Shown: piece by piece, positions 1 through 5,886 of the stretch
How the letters are laid out: every line of letters starts with the position of its first letter
Position numbering within the stretch: the first letter of the stretch is position 1
Assembly: GCA_003511825.1 (NCBI GenBank)
Contig: DOIU01000398.1
Location: 1-7,835, forward strand
Direction of reading: 5' to 3'
DNA from: Gammaproteobacteria bacterium
Lineage (GTDB): Bacteria > Pseudomonadota > Gammaproteobacteria > Granulosicoccales > Granulosicoccaceae
DNA: 7,835 nucleotides
Position numbers and translations under genes: made by a program
Notes under the pieces: generated by a model
Databases searched by the model: none
Seen by the model: only the letters and a program-made list of their open reading frames with translations
Told to the model about the DNA's origin: nothing

Positions 1-404
1 AGCGTCAGATCAGGCTGAAAATCCTCCAAGACAAAGCGCGCCAATGCATGCACACGCTCAGGCCCCAACCCTCGCCCACCGCCCTGGTAGGCAAAGCTCG
101 CATCAATGAAACGGTCGGACAAGACCCAGTGTCCTTGCGAGAGCGCCGGGAGGATTTTTCGATGCACATGCTCGGCGCGCGCGGCAAAAACCAACAGCAA
201 CTCGGTATCCGCGTGCATGCCATGATTGTCGACATCCAACAACAGTTGGCGGATCGCTTCGCCAAGGTCGGTGCCGCCCGGCTCGCGCGTGACGATCAAC
301 TCAATGCCCTGAGCCGTGAGGTAGTCCTGAATGAAGCGCAGGTTAGTCGATTTGCCCACGCCTTCGCCACCTTCCAGCGTGATGAATTTACCTCGGGATG
401 TCAT
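1..404 (-). CDS. tmk: Thymidylate kinase (dTMP kinase), 3' end cut by window edge
   Basis: This enzyme phosphorylates dTMP to dTDP with ATP in the cytoplasm, an essential step of dTTP supply. About 134 residues are visible, starting MTSRGKFITLEGGEGVGKST. The P-loop GGEGVGKS lies near residues 12-19, the TREPGGT motif near 42-48, and the DRF plus AYQGGGRGL substrate segment near 95-112; all are family hallmarks. The LID region and C-terminus (roughly 75 residues, judging by the usual length of about 210) lie outside the window. The ATG at 404 is the first possible start because an in-frame TAA sits a few bases upstream. No strong Shine-Dalgarno is visible there. It follows mltG by 19 bp, so the two are probably cotranscribed, as in the standard fab-mltG-tmk-holB order; holB would be expected next but is not seen. 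Confidence 0.96.
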   Translation of the reverse strand, partial: MTSRGKFITLEGGEGVGKSTNLRFIQDYLTAQGIELIVTREPGGTDLGEAIRQLLLDVDNHGMHADTELLLVFAARAEHVHRKILPALSQGHWVLSDRFIDASFAYQGGGRGLGPERVHALARFVLEDFQPDLT

Positions 405-423
405 GCGGTCTTAACACACTCGT

Positions 424-1422
424 TCACTGCTTCAACTGGTATTTTCGAACCGCGGCATTGTGCTGTTCCAACGTCGCGGAAAACTGATGAGAACCGTCGC
501 CGCGCGCCACAAAATACAAGGCTTCTCCCTTCTGCGGGTGCAAAGCGGCATGGATTGCGTCGCGCCCTGCCAACGCGATGGGAGATGGCGGTAAACCATG
601 ACGCGTGTAGGTATTGTAGGGCGTATCGGTGGTGAGATCACGCCGGCGAATATTGCCCTCATAGGCATCGCCCATACCGTAAATCACAGTGGGGTCTGTC
701 TGTAAACGCATCCCTATGCGCAGTCGGCGGTTAAACACGCCTGAAATCTGCGGACGCTCGGCGGCAACACCAGTTTCTTTCTCAATGATGGAGGCGAGTG
801 TCAGCACTTCATACGCACTGTTGAGTTCGATGTTCGGCGGCCGTTTATCCCATTGGTCGTCGAGAGTTTGATGCAATGCACGATGCGCAATTTGCAACAC
901 ATCAAAGTCAGTCATGCCGCGAGTATAGCGGTAGGTATCAGGTAGGAACTGCCCTTCTGGATGCACATTGGGTTTGCCTAGGCGCTCCATCAGCTCGGTA
1001 TCACTGACGTCTGCCAAGGTTTGATCCAGTGTCTCCACCTGGGCCAAGGCTTCACGCAAGCGGCGCACAGTCCAGCCTTCAATGATCGCAAACCGGTACT
1101 GGGTAACATCACCCGAGACGAACAGCGCCAGCAGTTGCGGTGGCGTCAAGCCGGGCGTGAGTCGGTACTCCCCCGCCTGTAAGGAGCCTGACTTGCCCGA
1201 TACACGCGCATAGAGGTCAAAGCCCCAGTCCGGCGACAGTAACCCGTCGGCAGCCAGTTCGCGGCCTACGCGTCGTGCTGACCATCCTTTTTTGAGGACA
1301 AAGATGTGTTCTTTACCAGAGATTTGCAGTGGGGTATCGACAAAACTGCGGTATTGCCACAATGCAACTGCCGCCCCAGCGATACCGAGCAACAATAGGG
1401 AAAGCACTGCGCGCTTGATCAT
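424..1422 (-). CDS. mltG: Endolytic murein transglycosylase MltG (YceG family)
   Basis: MltG is an inner-membrane lytic transglycosylase that cuts nascent glycan strands and is thought to set their length. The protein has 332 residues, close to the E. coli length of about 340. Residues 5-22 form one hydrophobic membrane anchor after a short positively charged start (MIKR), so the rest should lie in the periplasm. A LysM-like part follows (about 38-105), then the YceG catalytic domain. The catalytic glutamate is E214 in SIIEKETG. Other conserved stretches are RLRIGMRLQTDPTVIYGMG (235-253), the NTYTRHGLPP loop (270-279) and AALHP plus YFVARGDGSHQF (292-314). The ATG at 1422 is preceded by AAGGCGGTGAT, a fair Shine-Dalgarno. 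It lies 76 bp after fabF. The pabC gene that usually stands between them is absent. Confidence 0.95.
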   Translation of the reverse strand: MIKRAVLSLLLLGIAGAAVALWQYRSFVDTPLQISGKEHIFVLKKGWSARRVGRELAADGLLSPDWGFDLYARVSGKSGSLQAGEYRLTPGLTPPQLLALFVSGDVTQYRFAIIEGWTVRRLREALAQVETLDQTLADVSDTELMERLGKPNVHPEGQFLPDTYRYTRGMTDFDVLQIAHRALHQTLDDQWDKRPPNIELNSAYEVLTLASIIEKETGVAAERPQISGVFNRRLRIGMRLQTDPTVIYGMGDAYEGNIRRRDLTTDTPYNTYTRHGLPPSPIALAGRDAIHAALHPQKGEALYFVARGDGSHQFSATLEQHNAAVRKYQLKQ

Positions 1423-1498
1423 ATCACCGCCTTAGGAGCTGCTGGCCGACACCCTGCCGACAGGAAAAAAGCCGCCGGCAGATTTTGGTAGTCGGTAC

Positions 1499-2737
1499 TT
1501 ACAGTCGCGAGAAAACGACCGTCCCGTTGGTACCGCCAAAACCGAAGGAGTTAGAAATCGCGACACGGATCGGCATGGATCGGGCGCCATCGGCGACGAA
1601 ATCCAAGTCGCATTCCGGGTCGGGGTTCTCTAAGTTGATGGTGGGCGGCGCAATCTGGTCGCGAATCGCCAGCACGCTGAATGCGGCTTCGATACCGCCA
1701 GCCGCACCCAATAGGTGACCGGTCATGGATTTGGTGGAACTGACCGCCAACTGCCGCGCATGATCGCCAAAACAGGCTTTCACAGCCGTGGTTTCTGCAA
1801 CGTCACCTGCGGGTGTTGAGGTGCCGTGCGCATTGACGTAATCCACTTCGTCGGGATTCACGCCCGCATTGCGCAGCGCCGTCTCCATGCATCGGCGCGC
1901 ACCGTCACCGTTTTCTGCCGGCAAGGTCATGTGATAGGCGTCGCCGCTCATGCCGTAGCCGGTTAACTCACAGTAGATATCCGCGCCACGGGCACGCGCA
2001 TGCTCGTACTCTTCAAGCACCAGCACCCCTGCGCCATCACCCAGCACAAATCCGTCGCGGTCTTGGTCCCACGGACGGCTGGCGCCTTGGGGATCATCAT
2101 TGCGCGTAGAAAGCGCGCGTGCGGCGCCAAAGCCCGCCAAGCCGAGTGGCGAGGTGGCCATCTCTGCGCCGCCTGCCAACATGACATCGGCGTCACCGTA
2201 CTCGATGAAACGGGCCGCATCACCGATGTTATGCGTGCCGGTGGTACAGGCCGTGGTGATGCATATGTTCGGGCCTTGCAGACCGTAGAGAATAGAGAGG
2301 TTGCCCGCGATCATGTTAATGATAGTGGAAGGCACGAAAAACGGTGAGACTCTGCGCGGGCCGCTTTTCAGCAGCTGCTGGTGCTGGGCTTCAATATTGG
2401 CCAAACCGCCAATCCCCGAGCCTACAGCCACACCCACGCGGGTAGGATTGATCTTTTCCATGTCCACGCCGGCATCACGCATGGCTTGTACGCCTGCGGC
2501 AATCCCGTAATGGATGAAGATGTCCATTTTGCGGGCATCTTTCTTGGGCAGGTATTGCTCAACGTCGAAGCTTTTGACAGGTGCGCTGAAGCGCGTTGGA
2601 TACGCTGACACATCAAACGTGGTAATCGGCTCAACACCTGATTTACCCGCTAAAATATGCTGCCAGCTTTCCTCGACCGTGTTGCCAAGAGGCGTCACCA
2701 GGCCGATCCCTGTCACTACCACCCGTCGCTTACTCAA
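1499..2737 (-). CDS. fabF: 3-oxoacyl-[ACP] synthase II (KAS II), TTG start
   Basis: FabF condenses malonyl-ACP with a growing acyl-ACP in fatty acid elongation; in E. coli it makes cis-vaccenate and responds to temperature. Starting at TTG 2737 the protein has 412 residues (E. coli 413) and begins MSKRRVVVTG, as in E. coli. Catalytic residues sit at the canonical places: C164 in TTACTTG, H304 in NAHGTSTPAGD, K336 in SSTKSMTGH and H341. GSGIGG (107-112) and the C-terminal NSFGFGGTNG (396-405) are also conserved. The frame stays open upstream to another TTG at 2794, but that codon lies inside the terminator hairpin and would add 19 residues unlike the family. No in-frame ATG exists at the correct place. 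A GGGG Shine-Dalgarno lies 7 bases before TTG 2737. It is separated from acpP by an intrinsic terminator. Confidence 0.96.
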   Translation of the reverse strand: MSKRRVVVTGIGLVTPLGNTVEESWQHILAGKSGVEPITTFDVSAYPTRFSAPVKSFDVEQYLPKKDARKMDIFIHYGIAAGVQAMRDAGVDMEKINPTRVGVAVGSGIGGLANIEAQHQQLLKSGPRRVSPFFVPSTIINMIAGNLSILYGLQGPNICITTACTTGTHNIGDAARFIEYGDADVMLAGGAEMATSPLGLAGFGAARALSTRNDDPQGASRPWDQDRDGFVLGDGAGVLVLEEYEHARARGADIYCELTGYGMSGDAYHMTLPAENGDGARRCMETALRNAGVNPDEVDYVNAHGTSTPAGDVAETTAVKACFGDHARQLAVSSTKSMTGHLLGAAGGIEAAFSVLAIRDQIAPPTINLENPDPECDLDFVADGARSMPIRVAISNSFGFGGTNGTVVFSRL

Positions 2738-2744
2738 ACTCTTT

Positions 2745-2751
2745 CCCCACC
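2745..2751 (-). promoter_or_regulatory. Ribosome binding site deciding the fabF TTG start
   Basis: On the minus strand the stretch GGTGGGG ends 7 bases before TTG at 2737. This is the only purine-rich Shine-Dalgarno candidate near the family-consistent start, and supports TTG initiation. The upstream TTG at 2794 lacks such a site and lies inside the terminator stem-loop. Confidence 0.6.
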
Positions 2752-2781
2752 CTGTATTCGTTGCCACCGCACTAAAAATGC

Positions 2782-2814
2782 AAAAAAGCCGCAACCTGCA
2801 ATAGATGCGGCTTT
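2782..2814 (-). terminator. Intrinsic terminator between acpP and fabF
   Basis: On the minus strand AAAGCCGCA (2814-2806) and TGCGGCTTT (2793-2785) form a perfect 9-bp stem with a 12-base loop. The stem runs into a T6 tract (2787-2782), followed after GCA by five more T. It starts 22 bp after the acpP stop and ends 44 bp before the fabF start. It should release most acpP transcripts and leave fabF dependent on readthrough or on a promoter I could not identify. Confidence 0.85.
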
Positions 2815-2836
2815 ACACATTCTCAGCATGCAGGGC

Positions 2837-3073
2837 TTATTCGAGATGTGCGTTAACGTAGTTGATGGCTTGTTCAACTGTGGTGATCTTCTCAGCTTCT
2901 TCGTCCGGAATCTCACACTCAAATTCTTCTTCCAACGCCATAACGAGTTCAACGGTATCCAGAGAATCAGCACCCAGATCATCCACGAAAGACGCACCCA
3001 CAGTGACTTCTTCTTCTTTAACGCCAAGTTGTTCCACAACAATTTTTCTGACGCGTTCTTCGACACTACTCAT
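2837..3073 (-). CDS. acpP: Acyl carrier protein
   Basis: AcpP carries growing acyl chains as thioesters on a 4'-phosphopantetheine arm in the cytoplasm and feeds fatty acid, phospholipid and lipid A synthesis. The 78-residue protein starts MSSVEERVRKIVVEQLGVK and is nearly identical in layout to E. coli AcpP (78 residues with Met). The phosphopantetheine serine is S37 in GADSLDTVELVMALEEEF, at the start of helix II. The acidic helix III segment IPDEEAEKITTVEQA is intact. The ATG at 3073 has a strong Shine-Dalgarno, GGAGGT (3084-3089), 10 bases upstream. The gene sits in its own unit: a promoter and AT-rich leader before it and an intrinsic terminator after it. This fits the very high demand for ACP compared with the enzymes encoded on either side. 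Confidence 0.98.
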   Translation of the reverse strand: MSSVEERVRKIVVEQLGVKEEEVTVGASFVDDLGADSLDTVELVMALEEEFECEIPDEEAEKITTVEQAINYVNAHLE

Positions 3074-3136
3074 AGTCTGATTGACCTCCAGGTATCAGTT
3101 TCTGGGTTTGGTTAGGCGTATAAGCCGCTGCGGCAT

Positions 3137-3166
3137 ATTGTAGAGAAATCAGCTGATTCATGCCAC
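3137..3166 (-). promoter_or_regulatory. Putative sigma70 promoter of acpP
   Basis: On the minus strand GTGGCA (3166-3161, 4 of 6 to the -35 consensus) and TACAAT (3142-3137, 5 of 6 to the -10) are separated by 18 bases. Transcription would start near 3130 and give a leader of roughly 57 bases with a strong Shine-Dalgarno. The AT-rich block just upstream could act as an UP-like element. This is read by eye, with no transcript data. Confidence 0.5.
3147..3158. promoter_or_regulatory. 12-bp perfect palindrome in the acpP promoter spacer, possible operator
   Basis: AATCAGCTGATT is self-complementary over all 12 bases and lies wholly between the proposed -35 and -10 boxes of acpP, where a bound dimer would block RNA polymerase. 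Eight of its bases (AGCTGATT) recur at 3234-3241 just after fabG. I do not recognise it as the site of a known fatty acid regulator such as FabR, FadR or PsrA. Confidence 0.3.
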
Positions 3167-3180
3167 GGCGTATTCACCAC

Positions 3181-3251
3181 CCAAAACACCCAGAAAAAAT
3201 TAACAATTTCAATAAATTAAAAAACTTTTCTTTAATCAGCTTTAATATTCT
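3181..3251. other. AT-rich block between fabG and the acpP promoter
   Basis: The 71 bases right after the fabG stop contain only about 15 G or C (about 21%), in sharp contrast with the coding sequence around them. The block has many short A and T runs. On the minus strand ATTAAAG occurs twice, 10 bp apart. It lies upstream of the proposed acpP -35 box. It may bend DNA, act as a distal UP-like element or bind a nucleoid protein. No coding sequence and no convincing terminator is seen in it. Confidence 0.6.
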
Positions 3252-3995
3252 CTAATTCATGTACATACCACCGTTTACATGCAGCGTGTGGCCGGTGATA
3301 TACGAGGCGTGCTCAGATGCGAGAAAAACCGCCGCATGCGCGATCTCTTCAGGCTGCCCCAAGCGGCCCAATGCAATGCCACCCATCAGTGCTTCTTTTT
3401 GCGCGTCCGGCAAGGCATCGGTCATATCAGACGCGATAAACCCGGGAGCAATCGTATTCACTGTGATCCCGCGCGCACCGAGTTCACTGGCCAGCGATCG
3501 CGAGAAACCGCCGATGCCGGCCTTTGCCGCAGCGTAGTTGCTCTGTCCGGCGTTACCGGTCGCGCCAACGACGGAGGCAATATTAATGACGCGTCCGCCG
3601 CGGTTCTTCAGCATGCCGCGCACACAGGCTTTGGTCATGCGGAAGATGGATGTCAGGTTGGTGGCGATGATGTCGTCCCACTCATCGTCTTTCATGCGCA
3701 ACAACAGATTGTCGCGGGTAATACCTGCATTGTTGACCAACACGGTCACGGCACCGAAGGCCTCGTTGATCTCTTTGACCAAGGCGGGAATGCTCTCAGC
3801 CTCGTTGACATTGAGCACTTTACCGGCACCCTTCACACCGCTGTCGCGCAGGTAGCCTGAGATGGCTTCAGCACCCGACTCACTGGTCGCCGTGCCAATG
3901 ACAGTGGCGCCCTCTGCCCCCATGCGTTGTGCGATGGCTTTGCCGATGCCACGGCTTGCCCCGGTCACCAGGGCGATTTGATTTTCGAGTAACAC
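3252..3995 (-). CDS. fabG: 3-oxoacyl-[ACP] reductase, GTG start
   Basis: FabG reduces 3-oxoacyl-ACP to (R)-3-hydroxyacyl-ACP with NADPH, the first reductive step of each elongation cycle. It is a short-chain dehydrogenase/reductase that normally forms a tetramer. From GTG 3995 the protein has 247 residues (E. coli 244) and starts MLLENQIALVTGASRGIG. The nucleotide-binding TGASRGIG lies at 11-18 and NNAG at 88-91. The catalytic set is N113, S141, Y154 and K158 (YAAAK). The C-terminal HVNGGMYM is also typical. The frame is open further upstream into fabD, but those residues do not resemble the family, and a GAGGAA Shine-Dalgarno sits 9 bases before the GTG. It begins 13 bp after the fabD stop, so the two are very probably cotranscribed and coupled. 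Confidence 0.97.
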   Translation of the reverse strand: MLLENQIALVTGASRGIGKAIAQRMGAEGATVIGTATSESGAEAISGYLRDSGVKGAGKVLNVNEAESIPALVKEINEAFGAVTVLVNNAGITRDNLLLRMKDDEWDDIIATNLTSIFRMTKACVRGMLKNRGGRVINIASVVGATGNAGQSNYAAAKAGIGGFSRSLASELGARGITVNTIAPGFIASDMTDALPDAQKEALMGGIALGRLGQPEEIAHAAVFLASEHASYITGHTLHVNGGMYMN

Positions 3996-4004
3996 GACGT
4001 ATCG

Positions 4005-4011
4005 TTCCTCA
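4005..4011 (-). promoter_or_regulatory. fabG ribosome binding site overlapping the fabD stop codon
   Basis: On the minus strand TGAGGAA holds the fabD TGA stop (4011-4009) and the GAGGAA Shine-Dalgarno of fabG, 9 bases before the GTG start at 3995. A ribosome ending fabD would stop on the fabG binding site, which points to translational coupling. It also selects the GTG over earlier start codons in the same frame. Confidence 0.7.
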
Positions 4012-4953
4012 GGAATGTTCAGCCGTTGCCAGGCTGATAGCGTGATCGAGTGAATCCGGGTCTTGTACACAGACGCCCGTGAGCGACTTATCGATGCGCT
4101 TGGTCAAACCGGTCAACACCTTGCCTGGCCCCATTTCGACCACCAGCTCAACACCTGCCGCCTTGATGGCCTGCACCGACCCTGTCCAATAAACTGGGTT
4201 GTTAACGTGGCGTTTCAAGGCCCCGAGCATGTCTTCCAGCGTGTCGTAGCTGCGAGCCTCGAGGTTTTGGATGACGCGCATATCCGCGGATGTTACCGGC
4301 GTTGATGCGATGCGCGCCGCCAAGGGCTCAGCGGCCACGTCCATCAAGGCACTGTGATTCGGGACGCTGACGGGCAAGACCATAGCGCGCCGGGCACCCT
4401 TGGCTTTTGCGGCCTCCGTCGCCTGCTCAACCGCATCCAAATGCCCTGAAATCACAACTTGCCCCGGCGCATTGAAATTCACCGCTTGCACCACGCGCTC
4501 ACCGTGAATATCAGCACAGACCGCAGCGACACTTTCATCATCGAGTCCCATGATCGCTGCCATGCCGCCCACGCCTGCCGGCACCGCATTGCCCATCAGG
4601 CGCGCACGCTCTGCGACCAACCCCATGGCGTCTTCGTAGGCAAACACACCCGCCGCTGTCAGCGCGCTGTATTCGCCCAAACTGTGACCGGCTAACACGG
4701 TCGGCAGTGGCCCACCGGCGGCCTGCCAGCAGCGCCATACGGCAACGCCGCTGGCAAACATGACAGGCTGTGTGTATTCAGTTTGCTTGAGGGTGTCTTC
4801 CGGCCCTTCTTGGACGAGTTTCCAAACGTCGTAGCCCAAGACCTCTGAGCCTTGTGCGAAAGTCTCGCCGACCGCATCGAACCGCTCAGACAAGGCCTTG
4901 AGCATACCCACCGATTGCGAACCCTGCCCCGGGAAAACCGCCGCTAATTTCAT
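4009..4953 (-). CDS. fabD: Malonyl-CoA:ACP transacylase
   Basis: FabD moves the malonyl group from CoA to AcpP and so provides the extender unit for fatty acid elongation. Starting at ATG 4953 the protein has 314 residues (E. coli 309) and begins MKLAAVFPGQGSQSVGML. Catalytic S91 sits in GHSLGEYSAL and H200 in VPNHSALM. R116 matches the malonate-binding arginine, and Q10 of FPGQGSQ the oxyanion glutamine. A further in-frame ATG at 4974 would add 7 residues (MRSGTTA), but it has no Shine-Dalgarno and overlaps the AGGAGTGG that would serve ATG 4953, though 13 bases is a long spacing. It lies 45 bp after dapB with no terminator between. Finding dapB rather than fabH upstream is unusual. Confidence 0.96.
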   Translation of the reverse strand: MKLAAVFPGQGSQSVGMLKALSERFDAVGETFAQGSEVLGYDVWKLVQEGPEDTLKQTEYTQPVMFASGVAVWRCWQAAGGPLPTVLAGHSLGEYSALTAAGVFAYEDAMGLVAERARLMGNAVPAGVGGMAAIMGLDDESVAAVCADIHGERVVQAVNFNAPGQVVISGHLDAVEQATEAAKAKGARRAMVLPVSVPNHSALMDVAAEPLAARIASTPVTSADMRVIQNLEARSYDTLEDMLGALKRHVNNPVYWTGSVQAIKAAGVELVVEMGPGKVLTGLTKRIDKSLTGVCVQDPDSLDHAISLATAEHS

Positions 4954-4998
4954 GGCTGTTGTACCACTCCTCATTGTGAATAAACCGGCGACGCGCGC

Positions 4999-5802
4999 TC
5001 AGGACAAGCCGAGCACGTCGCCCATGTCATAGAGCCCCGCCGGCTGAGAAGCAACCCACTGCGCGGCGCGTACTGCACCGCTCGCAAAGGTCATACGGTT
5101 CGAGGCTTTATGTGTAATTTCCAGACGCTCGCCGACACCGGCAAACAATACCGTGTGATCGCCCACCACATCACCACCGCGAATGGTTTCAAAACCAATG
5201 GTCTTGGCATCGCGCTCGCCGGTGTGGCCCTCACGGCCATAGACGGCGCAGCTGGCCAGGTCTCGACCCAATGCTTCGGCGACCACCTCACCCATACGCA
5301 AGGCTGTCCCCGATGGTGCATCCACCTTATGGCGGTGATGCGCCTCGATAATTTCGACGTCATAGTCATCACCGAGGACCTTGGCCGCCTCAGCCAGCAG
5401 TCGCAACGAGAGGGTCACCCCCACGCTGTAATTCGCCGCAAACACGACGGGAATCTGTTCCGCCGCCGCCGCAATGCGTGCCTTTTGCGCCTCCGAGAAG
5501 CCGGTTGTGCCGATGACAGCGGATTTACCGTTAGCCACGGCCGCATCGAGCGTCGCAAGCGCCGGCTCCGGGCGCGTGAAATCAATCGCCACATCCGCCG
5601 CCGCAAGCGCGGGCGACAAATCACTGATGACCTCAACCCCCAACGGGCTGCCATGAAGCAACAGACCTGCGTCAGTGCCAAGGTACGGGCTTGAAGAGTG
5701 TTCGACGGCGGCCGTCAGCGTGAGAGAGTCGCGCTCCTCGCATGCCTGCATCAAGGCGCGTCCCATGCGGCCAGCTACACCAATAATCGCAACGTTGACC
5801 AT
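4999..5802 (-). CDS. dapB: 4-hydroxy-tetrahydrodipicolinate reductase
   Basis: DapB uses NAD(P)H to reduce 4-hydroxy-tetrahydrodipicolinate to tetrahydrodipicolinate in the lysine and meso-diaminopimelate pathway, so it serves both protein and peptidoglycan synthesis. The protein has 267 residues (E. coli 273). The Rossmann motif GVAGRMGR lies at 8-15 and GTTGFS at 98-103. The catalytic and substrate region EAHHRHKVDAPSGTA spans 153-167, with H155, H156 and K159 in the expected places. EGHTGERDAKTIGFETIRGGD and THKASNRMTFASGAVRAA follow as in the family. The ATG at 5802 gives the family's usual start, but its Shine-Dalgarno is weak. It lies 84 bp after ligA with a possible promoter in the gap, and 45 bp before fabD. 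Confidence 0.97.
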   Translation of the reverse strand: MVNVAIIGVAGRMGRALMQACEERDSLTLTAAVEHSSSPYLGTDAGLLLHGSPLGVEVISDLSPALAAADVAIDFTRPEPALATLDAAVANGKSAVIGTTGFSEAQKARIAAAAEQIPVVFAANYSVGVTLSLRLLAEAAKVLGDDYDVEIIEAHHRHKVDAPSGTALRMGEVVAEALGRDLASCAVYGREGHTGERDAKTIGFETIRGGDVVGDHTVLFAGVGERLEITHKASNRMTFASGAVRAAQWVASQPAGLYDMGDVLGLS

Positions 5803-5838
5803 TGATCGGGAAAGACTATTACCGTGAAAAACCAGTCA

Positions 5839-5868
5839 AGGATAGCACAACTGTGTCGAGGCTCACAA
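5839..5868 (-). promoter_or_regulatory. Putative extended -10 promoter of dapB
   Basis: On the minus strand TTGTGA (5868-5863) and TATCCT (5844-5839) are 18 bases apart, each matching 4 of 6 consensus bases. TGC directly before the -10 gives an extended -10 (TGn) element. Transcription would start near 5832, about 30 bases before the dapB ATG. No terminator is seen after ligA, so readthrough from ligA is also possible. The match is moderate. Confidence 0.35.
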
Positions 5869-5886
5869 AACTATTGGCGGCAAACA

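Noticed and set aside
48..635. Plus-strand open frame (195 codons) across the tmk-mltG junction
   Set aside because: Both genes below it are conserved on the minus strand and the plus-strand product resembles nothing known. It is a shadow frame.
1454..1481. Hairpin CTGCCG/CGGCAG with a T6 run between fabF and mltG as a terminator
   Set aside because: The T run lies in the 16-base loop, not after the stem, so this is not an intrinsic terminator. A stem directly before the T run would be only 3 bp.
2766..2774. AGTGCGGT on the minus strand resembling the Haemophilus DNA uptake sequence next to a terminator
   Set aside because: It lacks the first base of the AAGTGCGGT core, and I noticed no full copy elsewhere in the window. 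A single 8-base match is likely chance.
3084..3093. ACCT-GG-AGGT dyad over the acpP Shine-Dalgarno as an RNA switch
   Set aside because: A 4-bp stem with a 2-base loop cannot fold sensibly. The match arises from the Shine-Dalgarno sequence itself.
3195..3215. AAATT-GTT-AATTT plus T run as a fabG terminator
   Set aside because: The stem is 5 bp of A-T pairs only and would not be stable. The T richness reflects the AT-rich block.
3279..3860. Plus-strand open frame (193 codons) opposite fabG
   Set aside because: It is antisense to an intact FabG with all catalytic residues, and it has no promoter or family features of its own.
5110..5694. Plus-strand open frame (194 codons) opposite dapB
   Set aside because: It is antisense to conserved DapB, and the translation is rich in Arg, His and Cys and has no motif. 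It is a shadow frame.
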